A DNA stretch of 64,000 nucleotides, from positions 57,434-121,433 of the forward strand of contig JARWMV010000043.1 in NCBI GenBank assembly GCA_030998015.1. The letters run 5' to 3'. Position numbers and translations under genes: made by a program. Shown piece after piece: positions 44,942 to 56,263 of the stretch. The stretch is from Ceratorhiza oryzae-sativae (Eukaryota > Basidiomycota > Agaricomycetes > Cantharellales > Ceratobasidiaceae). Below the pieces are notes generated by a model. It ran no database searches and was not told the origin of the DNA. It saw only the letters and a program-made list of their open reading frames with translations. Positions within the stretch are counted from its first letter, which is position 1; every line of letters begins with the position of its first letter.

Positions 44942-47935
44942 TTGAAGCACGAAGCCTCAAACAAAACAATTGAGGATTATGCACATGTTGTTAGTGAGGA
45001 TGCGATGTTTGACAACGCATACAGCCTGCTTGTCATTATGGATTTGGCTTTTGAGGCCAGTACAGATGATCCAAACAACAAGCCTACATACCATGTGGCA
45101 ATGAAAGGTGTCAACCAGGAGTTATGGCACGAAGCAACCAAAATCGAAGTTGCTCAGCTGAAAGCTGCAGGAACATTTGTACTAGTTGACTTACTGGCTG
45201 GGAAGAAAGCCATCAAGTGTGGCTGGGTGCTGAATCACAAATGCAATGCTAATGGGAATGTTGTGCAACACAAGGCCTGGTTAGTGGCCAAGGGATACTC
45301 TCAAGTGGAGGGTATCAATTATCACCTCACCTTTGCACCAGTACTATGACTAGATGCTTTTTGCTGCCTTTGCGCAATTGCTGCCATCCTAGACTTGGAT
45401 ATGATGCAGCTAGACATCATTGGAGCATACCTAAATGGCAAGTTAGAGGAAGAAATATACATGGAGCAGATACCTGGCTTTAGCAATGGCACACCCAAGG
45501 TGCTGTGACTCCTCAAGATGCTATACAGTCTGAAGCAATCTGGGCAAGTCTGGAACCACCATTTGCACAAAGCACTGCTATCTCTTGGATATATGCACTT
45601 ATTTTCCAATTCTTGTGTCTATCACTGTCTGTTATGGGTCAGGGTACACTTGAATATCTAGAGCTTAAGCAAATGTAGATATGTTAGTATACACTAATCG
45701 TACTCAATACTTCTTAGACTAGAGTAAGAAGGCTCAAAGTAGTTGCTATGCGATCAAGTAACACTCAAGGTAGTCTTAATCTTTCACAGTGTAAACTGAC
45801 TAATTTATAGGTATAAAGAGCAAGACTACTATGGTCAGGTTCCCTTAGATATCTTAAATGTAGTTCAGCCCTAGTTGCTTGGACTAACTGATACTAATCT
45901 TAATACTAGACTTTAAGCGATAGCTTATAGGATAGATGGAGGGCTGCCTAATGCATGTACTTCCTCAGCTACAGGTACTTAGATTTCCTCTAATAGCTGG
46001 TACTTAATGTCACACTCAATCAGGCAATATTGTATCCTTATATATCTCTGTATATAAGATACAATGAATCAGACAGTATATAACTAATATGGTACTTTAT
46101 TCCTCAGTACTAGTTATATAAGAAATCACACACAGACAAAAGAAAATAGAAAGAGAAAAGAAAACCAATAACCGGTCTGGGTTGAGTAGAGGAGTGAGGG
46201 TGGTCTGGAAGGGCCTCAGAGGAGGTCCTTTTATACCCTGAGGAGGGCATTCCAGAGCCAAATAGATACATGCATGCCAGTGCAATCATCAAAAGAGGGT
46301 ACTGCTATACTTGGGGTACACCCTAGCCCAGTATAGGATAAAAGAGTAAAGACAGGGTGTGGATCGAAGGCATTGATGCATCTGAGACCTGCTATTGGCT
46401 TGTAGATCATATTATCATAGTATATACATGTAAAGAATGGAGGCTACATCTCAGTGAGTCATAAAGTGAGTCAGAGAAGCTTCTGGATCAATTTGGGAAG
46501 CTCTCCTGACTCACTGGAGTCATTAGATCTTGATTGATGGTCCAGTAAGATTCTAATGATCTTCGGGCCATTCCGGCGCGAGGATCCGGTGGATCGCGAC
46601 GATCTTCGGGCAGCAGATACTGCCGAAGATTGGCTATCGATAGAGCACAAGATCGCTTTGATAGCGTAAGCGGCTGCTGAGATATGAGCGGTGCAATGTT
46701 GTAATCAATATCTCCTGATAAGAGGAAATATTGCAACCTCTGTATCTCTCTGAGATCTTATTGTAAAAACTTAATAGAATATGCGTTGGAGAGCGGGAAA
46801 TTTGTACTATTTAATGAGACAGAAAATAGTACAATTCAGAGTGCATACAAATTCGAGTATTTCACAATTTAATTACAGAGGCATTGCTTGAGGTTGGCAG
46901 AGCAGACTAAAATAATAGAAAATGTTAGTGATCCATAACACTGTCTACAGTGTGAAAAGCTATCAATTCTAGCCTTCCATGTTGACGATGTTGCCATTTT
47001 TACCTCTAAAGGGTACTCTGTGCATGTCAAGGGGGACCTAATGGGCTTATTTGACATGTGCAACTTAGGTGAGCTGAACCACTTTGTGGGTTTCCAAATT
47101 ACAAGGAATTGATCCAAGCATACTGTCACACTTTCACAAGACACATACATCAAGTCAGTTGCAAAATGTGCAGGTATGGAAAACTGCCAAAATATAAATA
47201 CCCCCATGTCTTGTACTATGGTACTGGACCAATATACAGGCAAATCACTGGACTACAAGTACTCTACAATAATAGGTGCACTCATGTATGCTGCCTTAGG
47301 TACCTGACCAGATATTACATACGCCATCCAACATTTAGCTCAGTTTTTGACCTGCTATGGTCCTGAGCATATTACCATGCTCAAGCACGTTGTTTGCTAC
47401 ACTGTCAGCACAGCTGACTGATCTATTACCTACAATGGCCTAGCAGATGGTGGCAAGATAGCTGAAGTTGGCTACGTTGACACCAACTGGGGACTTGACA
47501 TACTTGACTGCTGATCAGTTTCTGGCATGGTCTTTCTACTTGCATCAGGTCTGATCACTTGGAGTTCAAAAAAGCAAGCGACTGTGTTGCTGTTGTCTAT
47601 GGAAGCTGAATATATGGCTATGTCTTATGGCATTTGACATGCACTATGGTTGTGCTCTTTTCTTGCCAAACTTGGATTTGAGCAAACACACACTACTCCA
47701 GTGCTTACCAACTCTCACTCTGCCATCGCCCTTGCTCAAGACTTGCAATTTCACAGTCGATCAAAACCCATTGATATTTGTCATCATTTTATTCAAGAAC
47801 ATATTGAAAACAAAGAGATTGTAATGCCCCAAGTTGCTGGCATTGATAACCTCACAGACAGCTTCACTAAGCCTCTCCCAGCTCCGGTTTTCTCCTGTAT
47901 CTTTTCTACTTTGATGACCTTGTCTTATGTTTGAG
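44942..47935 (+). pseudogene. Copia reverse transcriptase and RNase H (split by a solo LTR)
   Basis: 44,942-45,349 is the RT N-terminal part (LWHEATKIEV, KCGWVLNHKCN, KAWLVAKGYSQVEGINY). After a stop come LDMMQLDIIGAYLNG and LLKMLYSLKQSG (~45,395-45,545). The LTR insertion follows at 45,630-46,940. Beyond it the text is badly frame-shifted to ~47,520. RNase H appears as ITWSSKKQATV...SMEAEYMAMS (~47,550-47,620). The end is FTKPLP...LRGG-like, as in other copia elements. Confidence 0.8.
45630..46940 (+). mobile_element. 1.3-kb solo LTR family 1, copy 5
   Basis: TGTTATGGGTCAGG...GATCCATAACA, 1,311 bp, exact duplication CTGTC (45,625-45,629 and 46,941-46,945). The CpG-rich core is preserved (46,560-46,690). 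The antisense 82-codon ORF is at 46,488-46,736. It cuts the copia RT in two. Confidence 0.92.
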
Positions 47936-47941
47936 GGGGAG
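47930..47941 (+). other. Polypurine tract of the copia element
   Basis: TTGAGGGGGAGTG directly before the 3' LTR start. Confidence 0.65.
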
Positions 47942-48134
47942 TGTTGTAAGGACAAACGATTGTGACTTGGTTACTATTGTACTGCATATAGCTTTGTCTC
48001 TTATCTACCTAGTTACTATTATCACTGTTGCTCCTTTGTATCTTTTGTCTTATTGTCTTATATAGCATATATGCGCTATGTTCTGTACATTGAATACAAT
48101 CCTATTCCACTACCTCCACTGCCCACTTCCAACA
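47942..48134 (+). repeat. 3' LTR of the copia element
   Basis: Second copy of the 193-bp LTR, followed by the GAAAT duplication. Confidence 0.9.
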
Positions 48135-48201
48135 GAAATAGGTAGCTAGGTAAAATTGTACAATATGAGAAATGCTGCCACATCAAACAGAACATTCTGG
48201 A

Positions 48202-48889
48202 TGTCATGAGCCATGATCAAAGGTCTTGTGGCTAACCATCATTTTCTTCCTTTGTTTTCCACCTTTGTCTTGTGGCTTGACCACCTCCACTTCATGAGTA
48301 ATCACCTCCACCTGCTTACTGAGCCTTGTCCTATTATTAGTCACTTGCTTACTGATCACTGCCATTCACCTTACTCATGCTACTATTATTAGTTACTTGC
48401 TGACTGATGGACATACAATTATTAGTAACAGGCTGACTGATCACTGCCATTCATTCTTACTCATCCTGCATGTATGCTTAGTCGCTCCCTTGGTTAGAAT
48501 AGTATAAAAGCAAGGAGAGCAAGCTGGCCTACCCAGCTTGCTCTACCTCATCAATTCCCCTCTAAAGCACCTTGTGTGAGAACCAGTCCCTAGCTGACTT
48601 ATTAGCTTAAGTAGCAGCTAGAAGGCCCTTGAGTCAAGGCCATGTTGCAAGCCCCAGCCCTAAGCACCTGACTTAGCTGCTGTCCACAGTTGCTTACTCA
48701 GCAATGGGTGTCCATCAGCCACAAGCACATAGGTGCATATGGTGTCAAGCCACAAGACAGTAGACACACATAAAGCCTCAGGCCCAGACATGCCACACAT
48801 CAGCAGTAGTCAGGACATAGTCTAGACCCAGTAAGGGCATTAGCCACTTGTAAAGCAAAGTCCAACAACTGCTTTCAGAGGTTGTGACA
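48202..48889 (+). mobile_element. Solo LTR family 4
   Basis: TGTCATGAGCC...GGTTGTGACA, 688 bp, exact duplication CTGGA (48,197-48,201 and 48,890-48,894). It contains TATTATTAGT-type repeats and a TATAAAAGC box (~48,513). A second, inverted copy lies at 50,173-51,665. Confidence 0.9.
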
Positions 48890-49553
48890 CTGGAATAACA
48901 TCAACAGTGGTCAACAACAACAAGGTTGCATGACTCAGTCAATAATTCTACACATATATCTGAATAAACAGGACTTGTCCAAAAAGCAGAAAAATAGAGA
49001 TAAAATAAAGCATATAAAATCAGGATATATTCATGCTCATGGTCTAGGCCATGACAGCATGAGGACTCTGGAATGGGAGAGTGTTATACAATAGATTTTA
49101 TTGATGTGTGGTTCTTAGTCATGTTAAAATTACATATGTTCCTACAACAGGGTGTCACTGAACATCTCAAACATCATTCCAGACACATTCCTTTTACAGT
49201 ATGGGACAAAACCTTTCACATGTTTTGATCCCAGTGTTTAAAGCAGCTATAACTTTTGATCAAGGGCACGCCTCATAATGTAATTACTATCGATCAATAG
49301 AATATCATTGTGGCTACAAAACCAATATATATGCAACCTGTTTTGTGAATAAATGGCAGAGTTAAATGTGAAACAGTGTATGAGGATCACATGAAAGGTT
49401 TTGTCCCCTGTGTCAGATCCTTCAAACTCATTCCCCCGTATTAATACTAGTACTATATGTGTTTATATGCTACATGTATCATGATAGCCATTGAATGGAA
49501 GAGCTTGTAGCACTCTGTGAAGTAGCTCAAACCACCTCACTCCATATTTTATC

Positions 49554-50172
49554 ATGACTAGGTCTCTGTCTGAGTATCTTATTAACTCTGTGCTTGCTCT
49601 ACTAGACTCAGGCCACACATATCCACAGATTAAAGCTAGAATAGGGAATATATCTCTGGGCTCTATTTCTAAAATCTGTTCTGAGCACTGTCCAGGGAGG
49701 GAAAAGTCAACTGGTGGTCAACCTCACAAGCTGAACCCCTATGCTGTTTGCTATGCTGTCTGGCTTGTCACCAACCACAACTCTATCTCTACATGCCAAG
49801 CCACACAAACTATGTGTGAACTTACAGGGCAGACCATACATCCTAAAACTGTCAAACATGCTTTGAAAGCTGCTGGGCTAGTGCCTATAAAGAAGCTAAA
49901 AAAGCCAACTCTCAAGTGCCACCATTGTGATGAATGGATTGCCTTTGCAGAAGCTCACAGGCACTAGACAGTAGAGGAATGGAAATGGGTTCTGTGGTCA
50001 GATGAGACAAAGGTTAATATGCTAGGGTCAGATGGAATTCACTGGGCATGGAAACATCAAGGGGAGGGCCTTAGTGACTAGCTTATTGTTCCAAGTGGCA
50101 ACTTTGGTGGAGGCTCCATCATGTTTTGGGGGTGCATGGGCTGGGGTGGCATGCCACAACCTCTAAGGCAAT
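49554..50172 (+). pseudogene. Tc1-like transposase, N-terminal part
   Basis: ATG at 49,554. A bipartite helix-turn-helix DNA-binding domain (SGHTYPQIKARIG, then STCQATQTM) is open to 49,967, where a TAG replaces a sense codon in the HxDWT-type stretch. The first catalytic Asp follows in LWSDETKVN (~50,000) and the GGGSIMFWGC block at ~50,110. The LTR at 50,173 then splits the gene. The second half is at 51,666-52,089. Confidence 0.85.
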
Positions 50173-51665
50173 TGTCAGACTTTGCCTTACAAGTGGCTAA
50201 TGCCCTTAATGGATCTGGACTATGTCCTGACTACTACTGATGCATGGCTTGTGTTGGCTTAATGTCTTGTGTGTGTCTACTGTCTTGTGGCTTGACACTG
50301 TATGCACTTGTGTGCTCATGGCTGATGGACACCTGTTGCTGAGTAAGCAACTGTGGACAGCAGCTAAGTCAGGTGCTTAGGGCTGGGGTTTGCAATGTGG
50401 CCTTGACTCAAGGCCCTTCTAGCTGTTACTTAAGCTAATAAGTCAGCTAGGGACTGGTTCTCACACAAGGTGCTTTAGAGGGGAATTGACAAGGTAGAGC
50501 AAGCTGGGGTAGACTGGCTTGCTCTCCTTGCTTTTATACTATTCTAACCAAGGGAGCAACTAAGCATACATGCAGGATGAGTAAGAATGAATGGCAGTGA
50601 TCAGTCAGCCTGTTACTAATAATAGTATGTATCATGACCCACTCAGCAGTCATAACAAAACTAGGGAGTCAATCTACTATTAGTAGCATTACCTCCCAAG
50701 GCAAACAGATGGTAAACAAGCTCATGTGACCTCAGTGCTTATCTCAGTGCTTACCAAGTCACTCCTCTTAAATCTCTCCCTTGTAATGAGGAGCAAGGAG
50801 CAAGTTATCACATGACCTCAGTGCTTATCTTGGTGCTTACCAAGTCACTCCTCTTAAATCTCTCCTTTGTAATGAGGAGTGAGGAGCAAGTTGTCACATG
50901 ACCCAGGTGCTTAGCTGAATGCTTACTAAGTTGCTCCTCTTAAATCTCTCCTTCATAATGAGGAGTGAGGAGCAAGTTATCATGTGATCTTGGTGCATAT
51001 CTTGGTGCTTACTAAGTTGCTCCTCTTAAATCTCTCCTTTGTAATGAGGAGTGAGGAGCAAGTTATCACATGAACTCAGTGCTTAAATCATATGACCCTG
51101 GGACCTTGCATGGCTCTATAAGATTCAGAGCTGCAACAACCCTAAGAATAACTTACATAAGGGTTATAGACAATCACATGAGGTACCCATACTGTTTACT
51201 CATGACTGGACCACTCACATGACCTGTAAACACTGCAGACTGCAGAAAGGTATGACTCATGCCTTGTGGAATATATAAGAAATAGGGAGCAAGCTGGAGG
51301 ACCTCAGCTTGCTTTATCTCATCCACCACAGGGACCTTGACCATACACTGTAGAATAGAGACACACAATAGATAGAAATAGACAACACAACCAACATAGC
51401 CACTACTTAAGGAAGACCAAAGGATAGTAACAGGGGTCTCAACATTGACAGTATGTTCATCAGTCAGCAAGTAGCTAATAATAGTAGGATGAGCAAGGTG
51501 ACTGGCAGTGATCAGTAAGCAAGCAACTAATAATAGAACATGGCTCAGTAAGCAGGTGGAGGTGTTTACTCATGAAAGGAAGGTGGTCAAGCCACAAGAC
51601 AAAGGTGGTGAACAAAGGGAAGAAAATGATGGTTAGCCATGAGACCTTGATCATGGCTCATGACA
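50173..51665 (-). mobile_element. LTR family 4, inverted, interrupted by LTR family 3
   Basis: TGTCAGACTTTGCC...GGCTCATGACA on the plus strand; it matches 48,202-48,889 reversed, with a small deletion near its 3' end. It interrupts the transposase. The flanks GCAAT and CAGGA are not identical. Confidence 0.8.
50630..51450 (-). mobile_element. Solo LTR family 3 nested in family 4 LTR
   Basis: TATCATGACC...AACATTGACA, 821 bp, duplication GTATG (50,625-50,629 and 51,451-51,455). The uninterrupted family 4 copy has a single GTATG there. It holds four ~115-bp tandem units of the type TTGCTCCTCTTAAATCTCTC (50,755-51,070), which explains its extra length over other family 3 copies. Confidence 0.85.
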
Positions 51666-52089
51666 CAGGAATAGGGGGCAGGTTAGAGCACACATCAAAT
51701 AAGGAGCTTTACCTGGAGATTTTGGGGGACAAATTTTCACACAGCCTAGAGCATTTAGGGATCGAGCCAGGGGAGGTCATATTTGAGCAGGATAATGCCA
51801 GTTCTCATAAGGCAAAGATTTGCCTCAACTGGTTTGAGGACCATTGAATTGAGCTGCTTGAGTGGCCAGCCATGTCTCCAGATCTCAACCCCATTGAGAA
51901 TCTCTGGGCTGAGCTCAAGAGGCAGTTGGGAGAGTATGAGTCCCCCCAGGTGGTATTTTGGAGTTATGGAAGCAGGTGCAAGATGTTTGGAATGGTTTTG
52001 GTGAAGAGTACTGCCAGAAGCTGATAGAAGGCATGCCTAGACATATGGCTCAGGTTTTGGAGGCTGATGGTGGCCAAATTTCTCATTGA
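51666..52089 (+). pseudogene. Tc1-like transposase, C-terminal part
   Basis: The second catalytic Asp is in IFEQDNASSHKAK (~51,780). A TGA near 51,845 replaces a sense codon. The third acidic residue is in [15 protein letters not shown] (~51,880). A frame change lies near 51,950. The end is TGA 52,087-52,089. Together with 49,554-50,172 it gives a DD34E/D-type enzyme. Confidence 0.85.
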
Positions 52090-52329
52090 TTCACATAAAC
52101 AATTCTAGTTGTATGCAGGGGACAAAACCTTTCATGTGACCCATATGTACTATTTGACATGTAACTCCACTGTTTGTTGAACAAACAGATTGTATGTATA
52201 TTTATTTTGTAGCTACGATGATATGCTATTGATTGATAGTAATTACATTATGGGGCATGGCCTTGATCAAAAGTTGTAGGTGTTTTAAGTTATGGGGTCA
52301 AAACACTTGAAATGTTTTGTCCCATAATG

Positions 52330-52573
52330 TATTCTTAGTTCCTTGCACTGCTTGCTTCGAGATGCATCGGGGTCTCAATAATACACGGTTATGCTTATCA
52401 TTTTGTTCATACTACGTTACATTTCAGTGCAGCTTGAACAGAGAAATGTGAATCATGCCAGGATGCATACAGTAGTGTCTCGTGCTTCACGAGTAGGTCA
52501 TCTATATCAAGCCAATGCGAATTGCCGGAATGATTAGAGTTATACTTTGTCAATTCGAGACGGGCCACGGCGA
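52330..52573. other. Junction between transposon block and genic region
   Basis: CpG becomes frequent again within ~30 bases of the Tc1-like right end. No gene; it holds the 3' flank of the kinase gene. Confidence 0.5.
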
Positions 52574-55500
52574 CTAAAAAGCCAAAGTACGGGTCAGAAA
52601 CGGTCGGTTTATCCTGGCACCGTTAGAACGTACTCGATTAGACAGTGCCTGATGTATTAGCGAGGCTGTCGGTCGGGCGTCAGGGGTAGGATTCCAGCAG
52701 CTCACAAGCAGCGCCCATACATCATCCTGAGACAATAGTTCCTTTGGGCGCTTCGGTAGTAGCTGTTGAAACAGTGCTATTATGACGGCCGAATCGGCTC
52801 TGTATTCTGAATATGGCAATCTACCGGTAAGAATTTCCTATATTCACGGTCAGTGAATTGTTTCTCGAGTATGCAGACCAACGCACCAGAATGGTCTAAA
52901 TACAAAAAAGATAAGTACATGATCCTTCACTTGTTGCATAAACATACCATGCCAAGCGCATATATGTCCGTTTGCGTTGTCCTAAGGGCAACCAGAGTCG
53001 ATTCCTCCTCCTCGTCCGGTAAAAGTAGCTCTGGAGCCTTTTGGGAATGAGCTTAACAATCAATCGCTTCCGTTTTTCTTCACACTTACCATCCACCTTA
53101 GAGTCCCACCCCCCACGTTTGTGGTTTCCGTAAACGCAAGACTGTACTTGGATAAAAGCGAGTGATCAAAGTCACTGAGTTTCGGAATGCCGTTCTGGTC
53201 GACCAGGACGTTTCGCTACGCACTCTGTTATGATTTTATAGCCGGAAAATTAATGTGTTCTTACAGCTTTGAGATCTCCATGCACCTATATTGTATAGGT
53301 CAATTAAAAGAAACACGGGAACAAATGAAGCATGTACCATTCCGATGTCATGAAGATATGCAACGCCGTGAGCGACATGCGTGGACTGTTTGAAAATTCG
53401 AACAATCAGCTTGGTTTCCTAAGACCACGAGGTGTTATGAGCGAACCATTTCATGTCTGTTGACACCTGGGTTATTCTGTAGGTAGGTCTCCATGTTTCC
53501 ATTGGTCATCCACGATGATACCATGCCCAAACATCCTCGAAACATGATTATACCCATCAGCGGTTGGATGTTCTCGTGCTTCGCTTTTGACCAGATGTAT
53601 ATTTCACGCATTGCACGCTTCGTTAAATGCCATAAGCTTGTGGATTAGCATGTTGCTGATGGAAATATTTACCTTGAGAGCCTTAGGTGCTGTTTCTTCA
53701 ATCAACATGTGGTGTCTGAGAGCCTTGATCGCGACGACCGTCCCATCCAGGAGCTTTCCACAATACACATCGCCAAAGGCTCCCCCATAGATCGCGGAAT
53801 GAGACTGAGCCGCGGGATCTATCTGTGAAGTGAGATCTGCACATCCATGGGCTAAGAGGCGGTTGAACATTTCCCGAAGAGACTGACCGTGACATCAGTG
53901 TGAATAAACTAGAAGCGGTCTGTCATTGAGCTCACCATGCTACTGGACGCCATCTTGATCGACGCCTCGTCCAGCGGTTGCATACTCAACAAAGGCGACA
54001 TCCTAGTGAACTTTTCGCGAAGAATAGTCACCCGTTCTGGGGCTTCCTTGTACCCCTTTGCGGTAGCTTTTGTATACCATTCGATAGCTTCCTGGGGATC
54101 AGCTCGAACACCCACCCCCATCTCTGAGTAATATCCCATAGTAAACATTCCAAATGTCGAACCCCCATTCGCGGCTAGTCGCGCGAATCTCATGGCAAGC
54201 TCCATGTTCTTCTCGAATTGACCCTCGGCACCACTCAGGTACCACTTGGATAGGCCCATGTTTGCTTCAACTATACCCCTTTGACTGGCAGCCAAGTAGT
54301 ATTTCACCGATAGTTTTGGGTCGTAGTCGCAGCCCATTTCACCATGTCCGTGCGCCCGTCCCATCCTGTACAACGCTTGTCCGAATCCAAGGTAAGCGGA
54401 ACGCTCAATGTATCTCCGCGCTTCAGATAGTGGGGTTCGCAGGTGACTTGATGCAGGTTTAGATATAACCTGTTCTAATACCGAGAGCGGCAATGTTACT
54501 TGAGGGAATTCGTTCAGAAGGACGGTCCCAAAGACATGTGGCGGATGGGGGCACTCGAGTGTTGCGTGATCAGCAGCCTCCCGGAGTAACTCTAACCCTA
54601 ATGGTATATTGATAGGCAAACCCAGCTCTCCAAGAAGGTGAGCGTTCCCCAAGCGCTAGATAGTAAGTAAAAGTCCATTCATATGAGCGTATTGATGATA
54701 TGAGGAAATATGCTTACATAAAGACAGTTCGTTTCTTTGAGCTGGGCACCGTACTCATACAACCCCTTGGCGTTGTCTAGAGACCGGGAGTTCTCGGAAG
54801 CTTGACCAAGCCGAAACCATCCTGCTTTGTACCCTAGTTTCGCCGCTGCTTCAAAGTCGTCGAATGCAGCTCTTGCGTCATGTAGAACCTTTTCAGCAAA
54901 TGCGCCGCTTGCTCTAAGTGTCCCCCGCAAATATAACGCTTCGGCAACATAGACCGGAGCATGTGCTATGCTTTCAATTGACCACAGGGATGCAACTGTC
55001 GTAACGTGTCGAATAGCCACGTCTGCGAGATCTTGAAGTGAGGGATGTATAGCTGCCCCTGGATAACCAGATTCAGGATTGGGCTGAGTGCGATCGACAA
55101 GCGCAAACACTGATTTGCACCATGCAACAATGCGTGCTGAGCTAGTCAGTGTATTCTCCGCTGCGATCAGGCTTGAAAGTGTTGCCATTGGTGCCATAAT
55201 ATCAGAAAACCCCTGTTCGTCAAGCGTTGAAAGTGAGGTAGATGGCAGTAGATTAGATGTCCGACGTCGAGGTCGAAGACTGTCAGGTCCGAAAACTGGA
55301 GGTACGCCTACGCTTGGAGGTGTACGATTATCAAGCGGATTCGCCCGCGCTTTACCCTTGACTTCACAGGAGGTTTGGGTACTCCTTCCAGTTGCTAAAA
55401 CTCGTTCCGACTCTTCTGTCTTTCCTGACAAGGTCTGATTTTTGGCCTCTGATTTGGCACGACGGGTTGGATTAGAAGTGTGTTTCTGTGGAGTTGTAGC

Positions 55501-56263
55501 TTCAGACTGGGGAAGGAAAGACTGCAATGGCATGATAGAAGTTTGGGATCTATCCGAGCCGATGGTCCTTGGAGAATCTGGTAGTACTGGTGAAGAAGAC
55601 TCATCGCCAGAACCACCAGAGGGCGGGGAGGGCGTGCGATTGCTCCTAAAATCCTTTGACAATTCCGAAGCTCGCCGTTTCTACGATCAAGTTTGCATGC
55701 AGCGGAGCAGAGATATAGGGCACAACATACCGCATACATCCCCCTCTTTTCAATACGTGCTGTCTGCACCGGCTCTACACTTTCAAATACCGACAGTATC
55801 TCAAAAATTTGGCTGGCCAATAGGAACTTTTTAGCTGTAGACCGAGAAACCTGACCATTACGATCCTCTTCGTAGACCTGCCTGAATACCTAAAAACCAT
55901 TAATTAAGGACATCAGATACGCATAGATGCTTACCCGCTCAGCAAAGTTCTTGACATACAACCAGCCGACGCTTTTGTTGGTGATAGCTTCGTAGGTGCG
56001 AAGTGATTTCTTGGTGGCTTCGAGTGACCTCAAGAGCAAGGTCAAGTAAATTGTTGATTCGGTTTCACGTGGCCGAAGCTGCATTCCCATCTTGACCGCA
56101 TGGTATTCGCACCTGATTTATGAACATAATTTCTCCGTAATATGCCAATAGGCACGGGCACTGACCAGTATGAAATGATGAGATCCTGAGCTTTAAATTC
56201 ATCCGCTCTCCGTAGAAATGGCTCGATCGACTTGAGCTCCGCAGGAATCTGCGGTCGTGACAT
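52574..56263 (-). CDS. Vta1 N-domain / Sel1-repeat / protein-kinase fusion protein
   Basis: ATG at 56,263, stop TAG at 52,574-52,576, about 950 residues. Introns read by eye include 56,165-56,113, 55,934-55,890, 55,730-55,681, 54,717-54,656, 53,935-53,883 and 53,672-53,618, plus about five more in the kinase part. Residues 1-160 match the Vta1/LIP5 N-terminal domain (IPAELKSIEPFLRRADEF, EAITNKS, VKNFAERVF, MYAKRRASEL), which binds ESCRT-III at endosomes. A Ser/Pro-rich linker of ~140 residues follows. Sel1 repeats (AAKLGYKAGWFRLGQA; YYLAASQRGIVEANMGLSKW) follow from ~residue 350. The kinase ends the protein: YGGAFGDVYCG, VAIKAL, HGDLKARN, LSDFD (in place of DFG), APELLLP. The Vps4-binding C-terminus of Vta1 is absent. 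The linker exon (55,680-54,718) is open throughout and joins in phase, but transcripts could still be separate. Confidence 0.7.

Larger units (their letters stand above)
42135..48134 (+). mobile_element. Complete Ty1/copia retrotransposon
   Basis: Two 193-bp LTRs (42,135-42,327 and 47,942-48,134, TGTTGTAAGG...TTCCAACA) and an exact duplication GAAAT (42,130-42,134 and 48,135-48,139). It has a primer site, gag, protease, integrase, RT, RNase H and purine tract in copia order. It inserted into an older family 2 LTR and was later hit by a family 1 LTR at 45,630. LTR differences are mainly TG/CA pairs at former CpGs. Confidence 0.92.
41833..49056 (-). mobile_element. LTR family 2, inverted copy split by a copia element and by LTR family 4
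   Basis: Pieces 41,833-42,134, 48,140-48,201 and 48,890-49,056 join into one minus-strand LTR (TGTCAGAGCCAACAACC...GGCCATGACA). It is the oldest layer here. The flanks GACAG and GCATG do not match. Confidence 0.75.
49197..52329 (+). mobile_element. Tc1/mariner transposon with ~225-bp inverted repeats
   Basis: CAGTATGGGACAAAAC at the left and its mirror GTTTTGTCCCATAATG at the right, each next to TA. The inverted repeats are 49,197-49,425 and 52,106-52,329. Each repeat has GGGACAAAACCTTTCA at its outer end and the inverse at its inner end. It encodes a transposase in which nested LTRs (50,173-51,665) sit. Its right end is the border to the genic region. Confidence 0.88.
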
